A stretch of DNA of 64,000 bases from Romanomermis culicivorax. Lineage: Eukaryota; Nematoda; Enoplea; Mermithida; Mermithidae. Within the stretch, counting starts at the first letter, position 1. Each line of letters starts with the position of its first letter. The notes under the pieces are model-generated. The model searched no databases, was not told where the DNA came from, and saw nothing but the letters and a program-made list of their open reading frames with translations. The stretch spans positions 310,001 through 374,000 of the forward strand of contig CAWUHX010000292.1 of NCBI GenBank assembly GCA_963922205.1, read 5' to 3'. A program made the translations under genes and the position numbers. Below, piece by piece: positions 46,334-58,600 of the stretch.

Positions 46334-48119
46334 ACAAATGTATTCGGACAACAACCAATACGACTCCGATGATGACTTCAAGCAAACTCCTGGTCTACCA
46401 TCCCAAGTTGATCAACCTAAAGATGATCTGCCGAAGATCGAATCAAATGCAAATGCAACATCTGCCAAAACGGAAGATACGCCAGTTTCTTCAGGATGTT
46501 CCATTCCCGTTATGACCAACAGACAATGCAGATTAGAACCTAAGGATTTGGATAAGTTAATTGGTAAGTGAATTGTTTATTTTTGTGAAACTTACATCCA
46601 AAATTAATTACCAGTTGTTTTTATGTTTTCCAACTGTATCTAATATTTCAGCTTCAGCTAACGCAGAACGATTAATCGACAAACCGTCACCTTGTCAAAA
46701 AGGAGGAGATGTTTACTTGTTTCCATACTCCCACAAAGAAGATAGTAATATACTTGTCACATTATTTATGTTAACCTTATATAATATTTGTACTTCCTCA
46801 TAGAATCCTTTCTCTGCGATTGTTATAATTGGATAAATGATGGAGTTCGAAAACTTCCAAGGTCTAATCCAAAGTATTCAGCTACTCACTACGCGGTCGC
46901 CTGCGACCGAAATTCCAAATCAAAGAAGAACTTTAAAAGAATGGAATATCGGCAGATAAATCCAACGTCCGACAATCATCTATTCATCGGAGTAGTCCAC
47001 TACATTGGCGATGAAAAAGATGGCGTCAGGCCAAAGCATTTTAATTCAAACAGTGACAAAGTCTTTATTCGAAATGCTCCAGTCATCAAGAAACTGGTTG
47101 AAGTCGAACTAAAACGAGACCCGAACATTACACCTTCTCAATTGTATGAAAAATTTAAATAGACAATCCTGCTCCATTGGGCCTGGAAGCTGTCGTACAT
47201 GGCAGAGGTCGAAAACAGGTAAATATATTTAAATAGATATCTCAAGTAGTACAATTTTTATAACACTCATATTTGTAAATTATAAATATGCCACAAACTA
47301 AAATTACTCTTTTAGATGGCCAACTTCAAATATGGCATTCAAAATAAATTTCGGCCGACAATGGACGCCATTTACAATTTAAACACTTTCATTCGCGAGA
47401 ATGAACACCAATTTATAATGAGCATAGAACAAACGGCTCAAGACTTTTTGGTATCATGTATGTTGCCAGACACGCCTGAAATAATTAACGAATTAATAAC
47501 GGAATATCCAAACGAGCCATTTGTCGTTCTTTACGACACGACGTTTGAATTGGGTGATTTTTATGCATCAGCAGCAATTTATCACCAAAAAAGCTTTATT
47601 GGCCAACCAGTTTTCCCACTCGGCGTCCTTATACATGAGAAAAAATTCAAAGAAAACCATTGTGGCTTTATACAAAGAATTTTTCGACAGCTACCCATTC
47701 GTATGACAAATGGGAACATCAAAACCGTTATAATTACGGATCGCAAATTTGATTTCCGAAATTTGACGCCAAACACGGTGCACGTTTATTGCTGGCGACA
47801 TTTAGTAGAAAATGTTACTCGGAAAATTACCGAATTATGTCCCAAAAATAACAACTTGTGTGTTGCGATAGTGAACAATTTATATTTGATTCTAAAATCT
47901 GACTCCGAGAATCTAGCAGCATTAAAAGCTGAAGAACTAAGTGAAAAATGGCCAAAAAAGTTCTAACAATATTACTTTTCATCCATTGCGCCAGCTGTTC
48001 GAAAAATGAGTGTTGGAACCAATCGGGTTGTACTCCAGCTTCTCAGGTATATTAATTTAAACACACCTACATATCAAGGTTTTTTGATATTATTTCAAAT
48101 ATTAACAAATGAAATGTTT

Positions 48120-48345
48120 CCATATGTCAAAAGCCTATAGTTTTAATTAATTATAGTTAATAATGTATAATTTTAATTAATTAATTTAAATACATATTTT
48201 TTAATTAATAATTTATAGTTTTACTTAATTAATTTAAATACATATTTTTTAATTAATAATTTATAGTTTTAATTAATTAATTTAAATACATATTTTTTAA
48301 TTAATAATTTATAGTTTTAATTAATTAATTAAAATACATATTTTA
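48120..48345. repeat. AT-only tandem repeat in transposase intron 4
   Basis: Three to four units of about 57 bp built from TTAATTAATTTAAATACATATTTT and AATAATTTATAGTTTT. Probably local slippage. Confidence 0.8.
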
Positions 48346-50669
48346 GGCCTAACGACCAACGCCAGCGAAAGTTTCAACAAAGTCCTGAAGACCTGGACTT
48401 CTTGGAGAGAAATGCCCATTGACGTGGCCGTTCTGGCTTTCTACACCCTATTTCATTATAACAACGTCGATTATGACCGCGCCAAATATGGAGTTGGGGA
48501 TTTCAAGCTCAACACCCACATTCCAATGAGGCCTGCCAACAAAATGCTGAAAAGAGAAATAATTGAACCGGGAAACATTTTACAATACTGTCGATTTGGC
48601 CAAGTTTGCATACAACTACCGCAGCGGGAAGAGCCAAAATCACATTGCCGTGGAGATGCTGATTCAAATTTCCGAATTGGTCAATTTTTGGTCGAAAATG
48701 GAAAGGTAGTCCACGACACCCTATCAAGAGTAATAATTCATAATGTAGTTATTGACTCTGTTGTCTATATTTTTCAATTAATTTACAAATTTTTTTTGGT
48801 GCTTCAACATAACTGAAAATGGCAAGGTGTATCTAGTTCGATTCAACCCTACCAGCTGCGGTTGCAGCGACAAGGCATGCGCCCACTTGATAGCCGCTCG
48901 TTTGTCCTGCAGTTTACCAGTTACCGTAAAGGCCAACAGAAACATCACTACTTTGCGACGTGCAGACAAACGAAAGATAAGCAAATCAAAGTTGGGACGC
49001 AAACATCCTCGCAAGGACGACTTTACGAACATAAAGCCGAAAGTTACCGATATTGAATTTGACGACGAGGAGTCCGAAACTCAAGTACAAACAGCTACTT
49101 GTGATGACGACCTCGAAATCAGGAAGCCTGCAAACACACAAGTAGAAACAGCTACTTGTGTTGATGACATCAAAATTCGGAAGCCTGCGACAAAAGATTT
49201 GGATTTCGACACTCAAGTAGATACAGCTACTTGTGACTACGATTCCCAAAGTGATGCCGTTGAAAAAAATAACAACGATTTTACAAATTGCCGCGGGCAT
49301 CCAGTGGAAACAACTAATTGTGCCTACAATGCCGGTCGGTTATCTGTAAAACATCTTGAGTAAGTGGTTAAAATATATTTGTTATCATTGTGGTTAAAAT
49401 TCAAATGTACATATATTCAATTCAGGCACATAGAAGAAGAATGTGAATCATTATTTGATAACATTGGTAATGCATCTCCGCCCAATTTCAACTCACAGGC
49501 TACAGTTTTGGTTGATTCACAATCGCAAACTACTGAAGCTCTAAATACAAAAAGGTAAACATTTAACAAGTAGGATCTGCACTTATATCTTTTAATAAAC
49601 TGACATATTCCGACCAATTTCATTCACATTAACATTTTCTGTTTAAAAGAGGCTACAATTATAATTGATTCGCAAATTTCAACCTGCGATGAAATTGAAG
49701 ACATGGATATAATACCTCAAATGTGACCAAAACCAGTAATATTTAATTGATATTTGAATTATTTTTTAATTAACTAATTTAATTTTTGCATTCAGATGGA
49801 CTTATCAATGCTAATTAGTAACAACCTCTCGAATTTAGAACCCGAAGAGGATGAGGAAATAATTGCCCGCCTTAGCGATGTCGACGACAATGCTTTATTG
49901 AACGTATCATTAAAATCGAAAGATGCGAAGCAGACATTCTGGGAATGTCAAGTCGATAAAACTGTTAATCACATGCTTGAATGTGATGCACAAGTTGACG
50001 ACAATTGCCGAATATGGTACCATCCGGAGTGCGAAAATATTTCCAATATTTATTTTTCGCTTAAAAACAATCGAAGAAAACCCGACAACAAATTTTATTG
50101 GGAATGCGCGCACTGCTTCATTCTTCAATACTTCGGAAATTCGCCGCAAATCGATTTGGCTCTGCAAAAATGTCAACTACAGAATACTTGTACGATCGAT
50201 CCTGGCCTTACAACTTTCTATATTAAGGCAAAGTTTTGCCCAAAATTCCTGCAACAGGTAATTTAAATGCTGTATTACATAACATTCATGAATTAATTTC
50301 AAACATTACAGCTACCCATCGAATTGTCAATGTTAAAAAAATCATTGACATTGGCACTTAAACACCAATTCGGGGAAGCTGAATTGGAGTGGATGAATTA
50401 CATACGCTTCCAGAAGAATGCAGTAGAAGAAAAAAATATAACCAGAGATGGCTCGGGCAATTCGGTGCTGCCGACGAGTTCTTCTTGAGCCATATCAGCA
50501 CCATGTACACTCTCCAACGACGCAGCGAGTGTTCCATAGCCAAATGCCCAATGCGGATTAACACCCAAGAAATAACACGCTATGCACTGTAAGTCTTTTG
50601 TTAATTAATCTCTTGAGGTTTTTGAGATACTTGTTAAAAGTTCTACAAATTTTGATTTTAATGTGTTCC

Positions 50670-51590
50670 CCAGACCCAATTAGGAGTGAAAAAATTGTTT
50701 TCCTACGTTTCTGAATACGGGGGACATTTCTATGACGATTTTAAAAAAATTTAAAATTTTTTTAAAAATTTAAAAAAATCTAAAAAAATTTTAAATTTTT
50801 AAAATTTTGATTTTAACGTGTTCCCCTGACCCTGTTGAGTATGTTGAACAAGTTGGCCAACTTTTTTCGACATTTTTGAGTCAGAAATTTAGGTGATCCG
50901 TGAGAATATGATCCAGGTTTTCCCGGATCACTCGGCCACGGATCACTCAATTTTTGAAGTGAAAAATTGTGTTCTGGGTTCGGGAAACTTGTTTTCCTAC
51001 GTTTCTGAGTACGGCCGACATTCCTATGACGATTTTAAAAAATTTTAAAATTTTTTTAAAAATTTGAAAAAATTTTAAATTTTTAAAATTTTGATTTTAA
51101 CGTGTTCCCCTGGTCCTGTTGAGTATGTTGAACAAGTTGGCCAACTTTTTTCGACATTTTTGAGTCAGAAATTTAGGTGATCTGTGAGAATATGATCCAG
51201 GTTTTAGTCGTGCACATCTAAAACCCGAATGACTCGGCCACGGATGACATAAATTTTTGAAGTGAAAAATTGTGTTCTGGGTTCGGGGAAACTTGTTTTC
51301 CTACGTTTCTGAGTACAGCGGACATTTCTATGACGATTTTTAAAAAATTTAAAATTTTTTAAAAAATTTAAGAAAATTTAAAAAAATTTTAAATTTTTTA
51401 AATTTTGATTTTAACGTGTTCCCCTGACTATGTTGAGTATTTTGAACAAGTCGGCCAACTTTTTTCGACAATTTTGAGTCTGAAATTTAGGTGATCCGTA
51501 GGAGCCGATACACTCTGTTTTAAAGTAAAAACTTGCGTTTGGGGTTTGGGAAAATTGCTTTTCTATGATTTTTAATTACGGCGGACATTT
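50670..51590 (+). repeat. Repeat B, three tandem copies in transposase intron 10
   Basis: Three units of about 300-310 bp, each with TACGTTTCTGARTACGG, GGACATT..TATGACGATTTT, a poly-A/T core, TTAACGTGTTCCCCTG and GGTGATCYGTGAGAATATGATCCAGG. A single copy sits in the last helicase intron, so the repeat lies in gene-sense orientation in both genes. Confidence 0.85.
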
Positions 51591-52104
51591 CTCCTCACGT
51601 TAGTGAGTAAAGGACTTTACGGTTTATGTTATAGTACCAAAAAAGATAAAACGATCGAGAATTTGGTGAATAAACATCTTCGCAAAATTAAGCAAATTTG
51701 TGGACAAAGACATGAGAACGGGTCAACAAAATGTCCAGGTATACGAACTTTTTCTGCGCCTACCTTTACGATGCAACAGCTACTCATGTTGCCCCCAATT
51801 TATTTGTGCAACGCACCATTCGATGACGTTTTTGCATTGCCAACAGAGTTGACCTTTAATCGACGATGGTAAAAACAAACTGGTGTTGTGTTTTGTTTTT
51901 TTTAACTCTACATTCTTCAGATATCATCTGTTGTCGGTTATCGTTTATATCTCCAACCACTTCGCATGCATATTCCTTCGACCGGGGACTTCATCAAAAG
52001 AATATTTCCTTTGCGACGATTTGCAGAAAAGAATGGTACGAGTAGCAGAAGGTAGTGGAAACAGGCATCTTTTACAATATGCCTTGTATTTTCTAGATTG
52101 TTAA

Positions 52105-52700
52105 ATATTTTTAATTTTGTTTTGTTAATTTTTTTCTCTTTTCGTTGTGTTTTATTTACCAGTTTTACCTCGTGCAATTTTTTAAAATTTTATCTTGCTT
52201 GTTATTGTGAGTTTAAATTTTATCGCTTTATAAATTTTATCTCGTTTGTTACTGATTGTTAAAATTCTATCGTAATTGTTCGTTTAAATTTTATCTCGTC
52301 TGTTATTGATTGTTAAAATTCTATTGCTTTATAAATTTTATGCATACTGTAAATAATTGTTAAATTGTTATTGTATTTGTGATTGTATTTGTATAGTATC
52401 TCTGTATACATTTTTCCATTTTTTATTTTTTAATTATTTTTATCGTTTTTCTTTTTTTTAGTTTTTTTTTGTTTTTTTAGTACTTGTTTTTATTTTTTTA
52501 TGGTTTTTTATTACTTTTTTGGTTTTTTTAATACCTTTTTTTGTTTTTTGGCTATTCTTTTTTTTGTTCTTTTCTTTTTTTTCATTTACTGTACATGGTT
52601 GTTTGTTTAAATGTAAGTAAAATTTGGTACATAATTGGTACATAATAGGAATCCTGTGATTGATTGAAAAATAGATAATCTGTCTCTATTTGAACTCGTT
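52105..52700. other. T-rich 3' region of the transposase gene
   Basis: Long T runs with GGTTTTTT, TACTTTTTT and AAATTTTATC repeats (52180-52340). No coding sequence. Confidence 0.5.
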
Positions 52701-54830
52701 TTATGAGGTTTCTGACTATATGCATTAAATCTCTTCCAACCCATAGTTTTTATGTTTCATACAAAAACACCAATATATAAAAAAGTTCGAATTAATTTTG
52801 TATGAGTGGTTTAACCGCAGATTAATAGAATTAAACTGCTGCTAGAGCACCCTTTTTACTTTTTTCCATTTTTAAAATGTTTGAATTATTGGAAAAATAT
52901 TTTCCATTTGAATTACCATTTTATTCAAAAAAACAAAAATAGAACAGGCTAAACATTATATCAATGATTTAACGACTGTTCTATCATACCAGCTGAAAAG
53001 CAATCCTGTATATATTTTCAACTTTCCTGTTAAAACATAAAAGTAACGGGTTGCAAATGTATTCCAGCATTGACAACAGAATGTATCGATCTGGTGACTG
53101 CACTTGCCCACTTTTGATGTGGTTTTAGACACACATTAAAAATTTGCACCAACCCCTCAATTTGATGTTCCTACAGTTTCCTCATGTTTATATACATATG
53201 CCAATATTGGCTCATTAGGATTTGAACAAACCAAAAAGGACTAAATCGATGACTTAACGACTGTTCTATCAAAGTTTATTTCCTGGATTATGGAATTATA
53301 GAACCTTGAGGTTATTCAATCCTTTTGCAGTTTAAGTTGCACATCCTCAAAACCCATTCAAGATTGCTCATAAAAACTATTTACATGGCGCCAGATCAAA
53401 ATGTACTGATCTGGTGACTCCACTTGCCTACTTTTGATGTGGTTTTAGACACACGTTAAAAATTCGCGCCAACCTGTCAATTTGATGTTTCTACAGTTTC
53501 ATCATATTTATATACGTGTGCCTATGGCCATGTGCAAGGAGGGGGCAGGGGGCGGCCGCCCCCCCCCCATTGAGGCAGTAACTCTAAACCAAAAACATGG
53601 GTTTTGGTGGACTTTAAAAGGTCAAAATCTCAAAATTTTCCGGCGCTTAGCGCCGGTCATGGGTATAATTATAACTATATTCTATCAGGCGCGGCCGTTA
53701 GCATATCTACTCCGACCTACTAATTAATGCTCAACAGTTTCTATCAATCAAGCTAGCTCGTTTCATTTTCTGATCATTTACAGTCAATTATGTCCCCGAA
53801 AATAGAGATTTTTCATCAAGTCTCTCAATTTTTTCCCTCGATGATTGGAATTTTTTAAAGGTTTGCAATCTGAACTTTTGAATTTATTGAAGGTGGAAAT
53901 TGAAGACATTACTCTAGAATGCGATTTCAAAACATTTGTTCGCAAATTATCTGTTGGAAAGATTTATTTTTCAGCGTTTTACAATACAAAAACCCGAAAA
54001 TTTTTCCGGCACTTCGCGCCGGAATGGGAGGCAAATTAGGCTTCATCAGTCTGATTTTAATTTATTTCCCAACGTTATGAAGGTTCATTTTCCAGCGTTT
54101 TGGAAAGCGAAAATCAAAAAATTTTTCCAGCGCTCCGCGCCGGACCATTCTATAGAACACCAATATATTCTTCATGAGCTCATTTTGACTAACATAAACA
54201 GAATTTTCTCAATTTTTTTCCTCATTTTTGCAGGTTTCTGACTACAAATACAACAAAATGCTTGGGTATGCTCCTAAAATGCTTAAAAAAGCATCCATAG
54301 CCACATTATAAGCGTTTTTAAAAATGTGGAAAATTTTTGGAAAATAAGAAAAAAAATTTTGGTTCCAGTTCTCATGTGGAAAAAATCTTTGAGGAAAAAA
54401 AACGGTGATGCACACAGTATATCCACGTATGATCAACATTTTCTGGGGCTATTCAGTGAAAAAATCTAGGCCGCCCCCCCATGAAAAAATCCTGCGCACG
54501 GCCCTGCGTGTGCCTATATGGGCTCATTAGGATTTGAACAAACCAAAAAGGCAAAAACTTAATTGATGAATTAACAACTGTTCTATCAAGGCAAAAACTT
54601 AATTGATGAATTAACGACTGTTCTATCAAAGTGTATATTGTTGACTTCGGCAATACCGAACCTTGAGGTTGTTCAATCCTTTTGCAGTTTAAGTTAAACA
54701 TGGACAAAACCCCTTCGTATAAAAAGTATATACATGGATCCAGATCCGTAAACTTTTTTTTATTCAAACCTAGGTGCAGTTTAACATAATACAAATTAAA
54801 ATATTCTATTTATGGGAATAAAAATCATAA
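52701..54830. repeat. Satellite-like tandem repeats, right array
   Basis: Units of about 290-340 bp marked by TTTAACGACTGTTCTATCA (about 52977, 53264, 54551, 54611) and GATGTGGTTTTAGACACAC (53115, 53435). One unit is split by the hAT-like element. It shares a GGTTTAACYGCAGATTAA word (52808) with the left array, in the same orientation. Confidence 0.7.
53526..54506. mobile_element. hAT-like non-autonomous element
   Basis: About 980 bp in a satellite unit, flanked by the direct repeat CGTGTGCCTAT (53515-53525 and 54507-54517). The right end reads inward CAGGGCCGTGCGCAGG, the left GGCCATGTGCAAGG, both followed by GGGGGCGGCC blocks. Inside, a short palindrome of CCGGCGCTTAGCGCCGG type recurs after AAAATTTT at about 53640, 54005 and 54120. 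No transposase. Confidence 0.6.
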
Positions 54831-55119
54831 ACTACTGTTCTATCAATTTTCTCATTTCGGAATTAGCTACACAAATATATGTAAAGTCATGGAATCAATA
54901 ACTAATAATTTGTTCAATGACTAACCTGTTACCTTCCTTAATGCAGTCAGCCAGAAAACTATGCCGACTCTTGATTGCATAATAAAGCACAATAAATGGC
55001 AAACATTTTATTTGCACAACATTATAGATGGATCCGGCTGCGCACACAAAAGTGCAATAAAAATACTTTACGTATTCACATATAAAAATACAGATCCGTA
55101 CACAAAATTTAAAAATTTT

Positions 55120-55683
55120 ACTTTGGGTAAAGTTTGAAAAAAATTTTGATCTGGATCAAAAATTTTGATCTGGATCAAAATCTGATTATGTGACGAGAAA
55201 ATACTCATCACGCGGGAAAAATACAAAAAATTTTACTGTAGGGGAAATTTGAAAAAAAAATTTGATCTGGATCAAAAATATTGATCTGGATCAAATTCTG
55301 ATTATGTGATGTGAAAATACTCATCATGACGAAAAAATTCGAAAAAATTTGATCTAGATCAAAAATTTTTGATTCGGATCAAAAATTTTGATCCGGATCA
55401 AAATATTATGATCCGGATCAAATATTCGGGTTCCCGATCAAAAATTAATACATAGAAACCGGATCCGTGGAGGGTGATCCATGATGAAAATCCGGGTTTT
55501 AGACGAATTTTCCACGGATCTGGATCACCAGACTGATCCACCGTGATCCGTGGTGATCCGGGTTTTAGGCACCAAAAACCATGGTTTAGCGAGCCAAACC
55601 CCCGATCCGCCGATCCGTGGTGATCCGGGTTTTAGGCACCCGATCCGGATCCGTGGACCCGATCCGGGTTTTAGTGCTACCCG
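55120..55683. repeat. GATCC-palindrome-rich block
   Basis: Dense GATCTGGATC, GATCCGGATC and AAAATTTTGATC palindromes followed by GTGGTGATCCGGGTTTTAGGCACC-like units repeated two to three times. The GATCC / GGTTTTAG words also occur at the ends of Repeat B (38985 and 51180-51240). Non-coding. Confidence 0.75.
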
Positions 55684-58600
55684 GTTTTTTCAAATACTGT
55701 AGGAAAAATCTATCGGTTTTTTCAAAGTGAAAACGTATCGGTTTTTTCAATTCGCTAATTTGATTGGCTGAAAATCCTAGTCACGATATGATTGTTGATT
55801 GGTCGATAGGCGGCTCTTGTTGTCTTCTGATTGACTGGGCAATTATCTGAATGCCTCGGTACCCTAATTTCCATTGTTATTGGATTCTAGTGACACACTG
55901 CGCGAAAATTCTCTACAACTTCATTGCAAATGTTTTTTCCTACCCAAATTCTGATATCCATAGTTTTGAACTTGTTACGATCCAAATAAGAAAATTAACT
56001 ACTTTTTTGGTAAGCTGAGCGTTCCGTGGTATGGGAATGTGTGAACACTGAACCAATCTTTTGAGCGAACATTCTACAGGAAGGCTCGTTTACATAATTA
56101 GCCATTTTGCAGTTCTTGATCATTTCGTGAAAGCAGACTTCGACTCTACATTTTGAAGTAATATAAAAGCTTTAATAAGCAATAAAGGCTTTCACAAGAA
56201 AGGAAGAATCCTATAAAATATGTGATAACTGTGATAGAAAATAAATTTGACGAATTCAAAGCAAAAAATCGAGAAAAACGAGCATTGTGAATAATTCGTA
56301 TACATTCCAAATTAAAACCTGGAATAATTTCATTTTTTCTCGAAATTTTTCGTCGATGCGCTGATGACTTGTTTCGCTAGTGGCGTTTGTAAGGGTTTTC
56401 AATGTGTGGGTCAATGGTAAATACAGGTTACTGTAGCTGAATTATTCTGTTTTCTTCAGAAACGTCAACAAAAACGTCAATGGATGGACCGCAACGGCAA
56501 TGATTAGGAAAGCGCCAAGGTAATTTTAAAAGGAAAATCTTAGTCTCGCAACGAAATTATATTTCTTTCCAGCTTCCAACAGTCGCAAAGCCGGACGGAA
56601 CGAATGACGTTTTATCCAGCGACCCTACGACGTTATTCAAGAGCGGAGAAGAAAGCAGGTAAGCTAAATTTATTAGTGAAATGAAGTAATTTTTACATAC
56701 AAAACAGACATATATATATATATAAAGAAAAAGACATAAAAACTAAGTTATAACGTCATAGTTTCACATAATATTAGATCATAATCTTGGTAGGCGTAGT
56801 CATATATTTTTAAATAAGTTCCATGACGTAAGGCAAAGAATCTTGGCACAATGTCTACAGTAGGATCGGATAACGTAGGTTTGCCTGGTATGTGTGTGAC
56901 CGTGAGAGCATCGCCGTTTACTGTAGGTTGCTCAACGGCTATTATTAGTGATTGATTTGTAGCGCTCCCACACGTTGTTTGATTGTCATCATAGAAATTT
57001 TTGTTACTGGCGGCACCTAACTTCATTCCGCTGTTGCCAAAAACTTCACAGCGGAGTTTTCATTTCTGGGCGGCTGATTGACCTACAGTGGCGGAGCTTT
57101 TGCATCTGGCATTCAATGAAGGGCTCATCAAGTTTATCCAAAAATAACTCTAGATGTAAAAATTGTTTTCCATACAAAATATGCATAAAAATCATCAACA
57201 ATACTATCTTCAAAAACGTTCAGGGGGTGTTTGACATTTTTTCTCAGGCCGGGGGGTGTCCAGGGTCTCGAGTAGGAGAGTTTACCCCCTACTCCCTATG
57301 TGCATGTATGGTCCAAATCCCCACTCTCATCACACCATAAACCAGGAAAAAACAGAGCTGGCAAAGATATACTTTTCGGAATTCTGAATTTTGGGTTTCT
57401 GATGGTTTTTCTGTCAGATGAGTTGGCATTTGAATCGATAATTCGAAGACTTTAATAAAACCTTCAATGTGCCAGTTGTAAGTTAAAACTAATCGAAATA
57501 AAAAATCTTTAGACTTATGCTGGATTACAGAAATATACAAATATTACTATAAACATAACCAGCACTTCACGCCAGAAAATTTTGGGGTTTTGACCTTCTA
57601 AAATGAAGTTAAAATGAAGTCCTTTCGATTTAGAAATCCTGAAATTTTTTTCATCATGTAGCGGCAGCACCCAGTTTATTTACATTGAAGAATACCTCTT
57701 GTTGCATCAACTTGGCGAAAGAAATGCGCTCAGAAATGTTTGAATTATGTAACAATCTGTGGCATCACCACTCGATAGTGAAGCCCAATCAAAAATTTTT
57801 TTAACAGGGCACGTTTGTTTAATAAAAAAGTGGCCAGGAACGTAAAATGAGTACCAAAATTGACACTATATATAATAGAATATTTTTTAAATGAACAATT
57901 TATATAGAAAAACATTCGTGATTCGTAAAATTCTACAGAGCGACGAGAAAAGATTTTTAATTTCTGGCAACTAATATCTCAGAAAAATCACTTCGAATGT
58001 GAGAAATGGCTCTTGAATTGTGGGTTATTTTTTAGCTTTTCAGGTTGATGATAGAACTCTAATGAAATATTGAATCGAAAAATGCAAAAATTCTTGTCAA
58101 AAAGCACATTAATATCTAAGCAAGAACCCAAACCTCAGTCAGACTTGTAAAAATAGCAACCTCAAGGCTAAATACGCTGATTTTTATTAAAAGATTTGAA
58201 AAAGTTAATTTATTTGATGCTTCGTACCATAAAATTTGTGCACTTTTTTACACTAAGGAATGCATATTCGATTTTCTTTCTATTGGAGGTCAAAATTCGT
58301 GTTTTTGGGCTGCGTCCGGTTCGCCCCTCCCACTAATGAACCGCATCAGCTTATTCCGCACCAAAAAACGCGCTAAAGCCCTAACGTCGTGGTGTTGTTA
58401 CATTATGCTCGACGAAATAGTTCTAGCATAGCAACCTATTTAAAAATCTTGATTATGGATTTACCGACGTCAATCAATTCTTATCTTAAGCATTTGATTA
58501 TCTCAAATGATTCAAAACTCACTAGCAGAGCAGTGTCAAAAAATGTTCCAAAGCGGCGCGAAAAACCGATAATCCTCCCGATATTCGATCGACGACATCA

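Larger units (their letters stand above)
46338..52104 (+). pseudogene. MULE transposase with SWIM, PHD-like and protease-like parts, 12 exons
   Basis: Exons by GT-AG sites: 46338-46563, 46652-46744, 46804-47220, 47316-48051, 48347-48705, 48827-49358, 49426-49554, about 49652-49726, 49796-50257, 50312-50588, about 51605-51868, 51921-52104. The DDE core has Asp in YDTTFELGDF, Asp in ITDRKFDF, the MULE CxxH as YCWRHL, and Glu in ASESFN. A SWIM finger follows (CGCSDKACAHL), then acidic Thr-rich repeats (TQVQTATC type). Exon 9 has a PHD-like pattern with WYHPEC and WECAHC. Exons 10-12 hold CxxxxC pairs and a final block YHLLSVIVYISNHF...FLCDDLQK, resembling the His region of ubiquitin-specific proteases (low confidence). 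Breaks: a frame change near 47158, TAA at 47964-47966, and a frame change near 50410. Confidence 0.75.

Noticed and set aside
37024-54830. Left and right satellite arrays as terminal inverted repeats of the helicase-transposase block
   Set aside because: The shared GGTTTAACYGCAGATTAA word is in the same orientation on both sides, so they cannot be inverted ends; at most they are target DNA.
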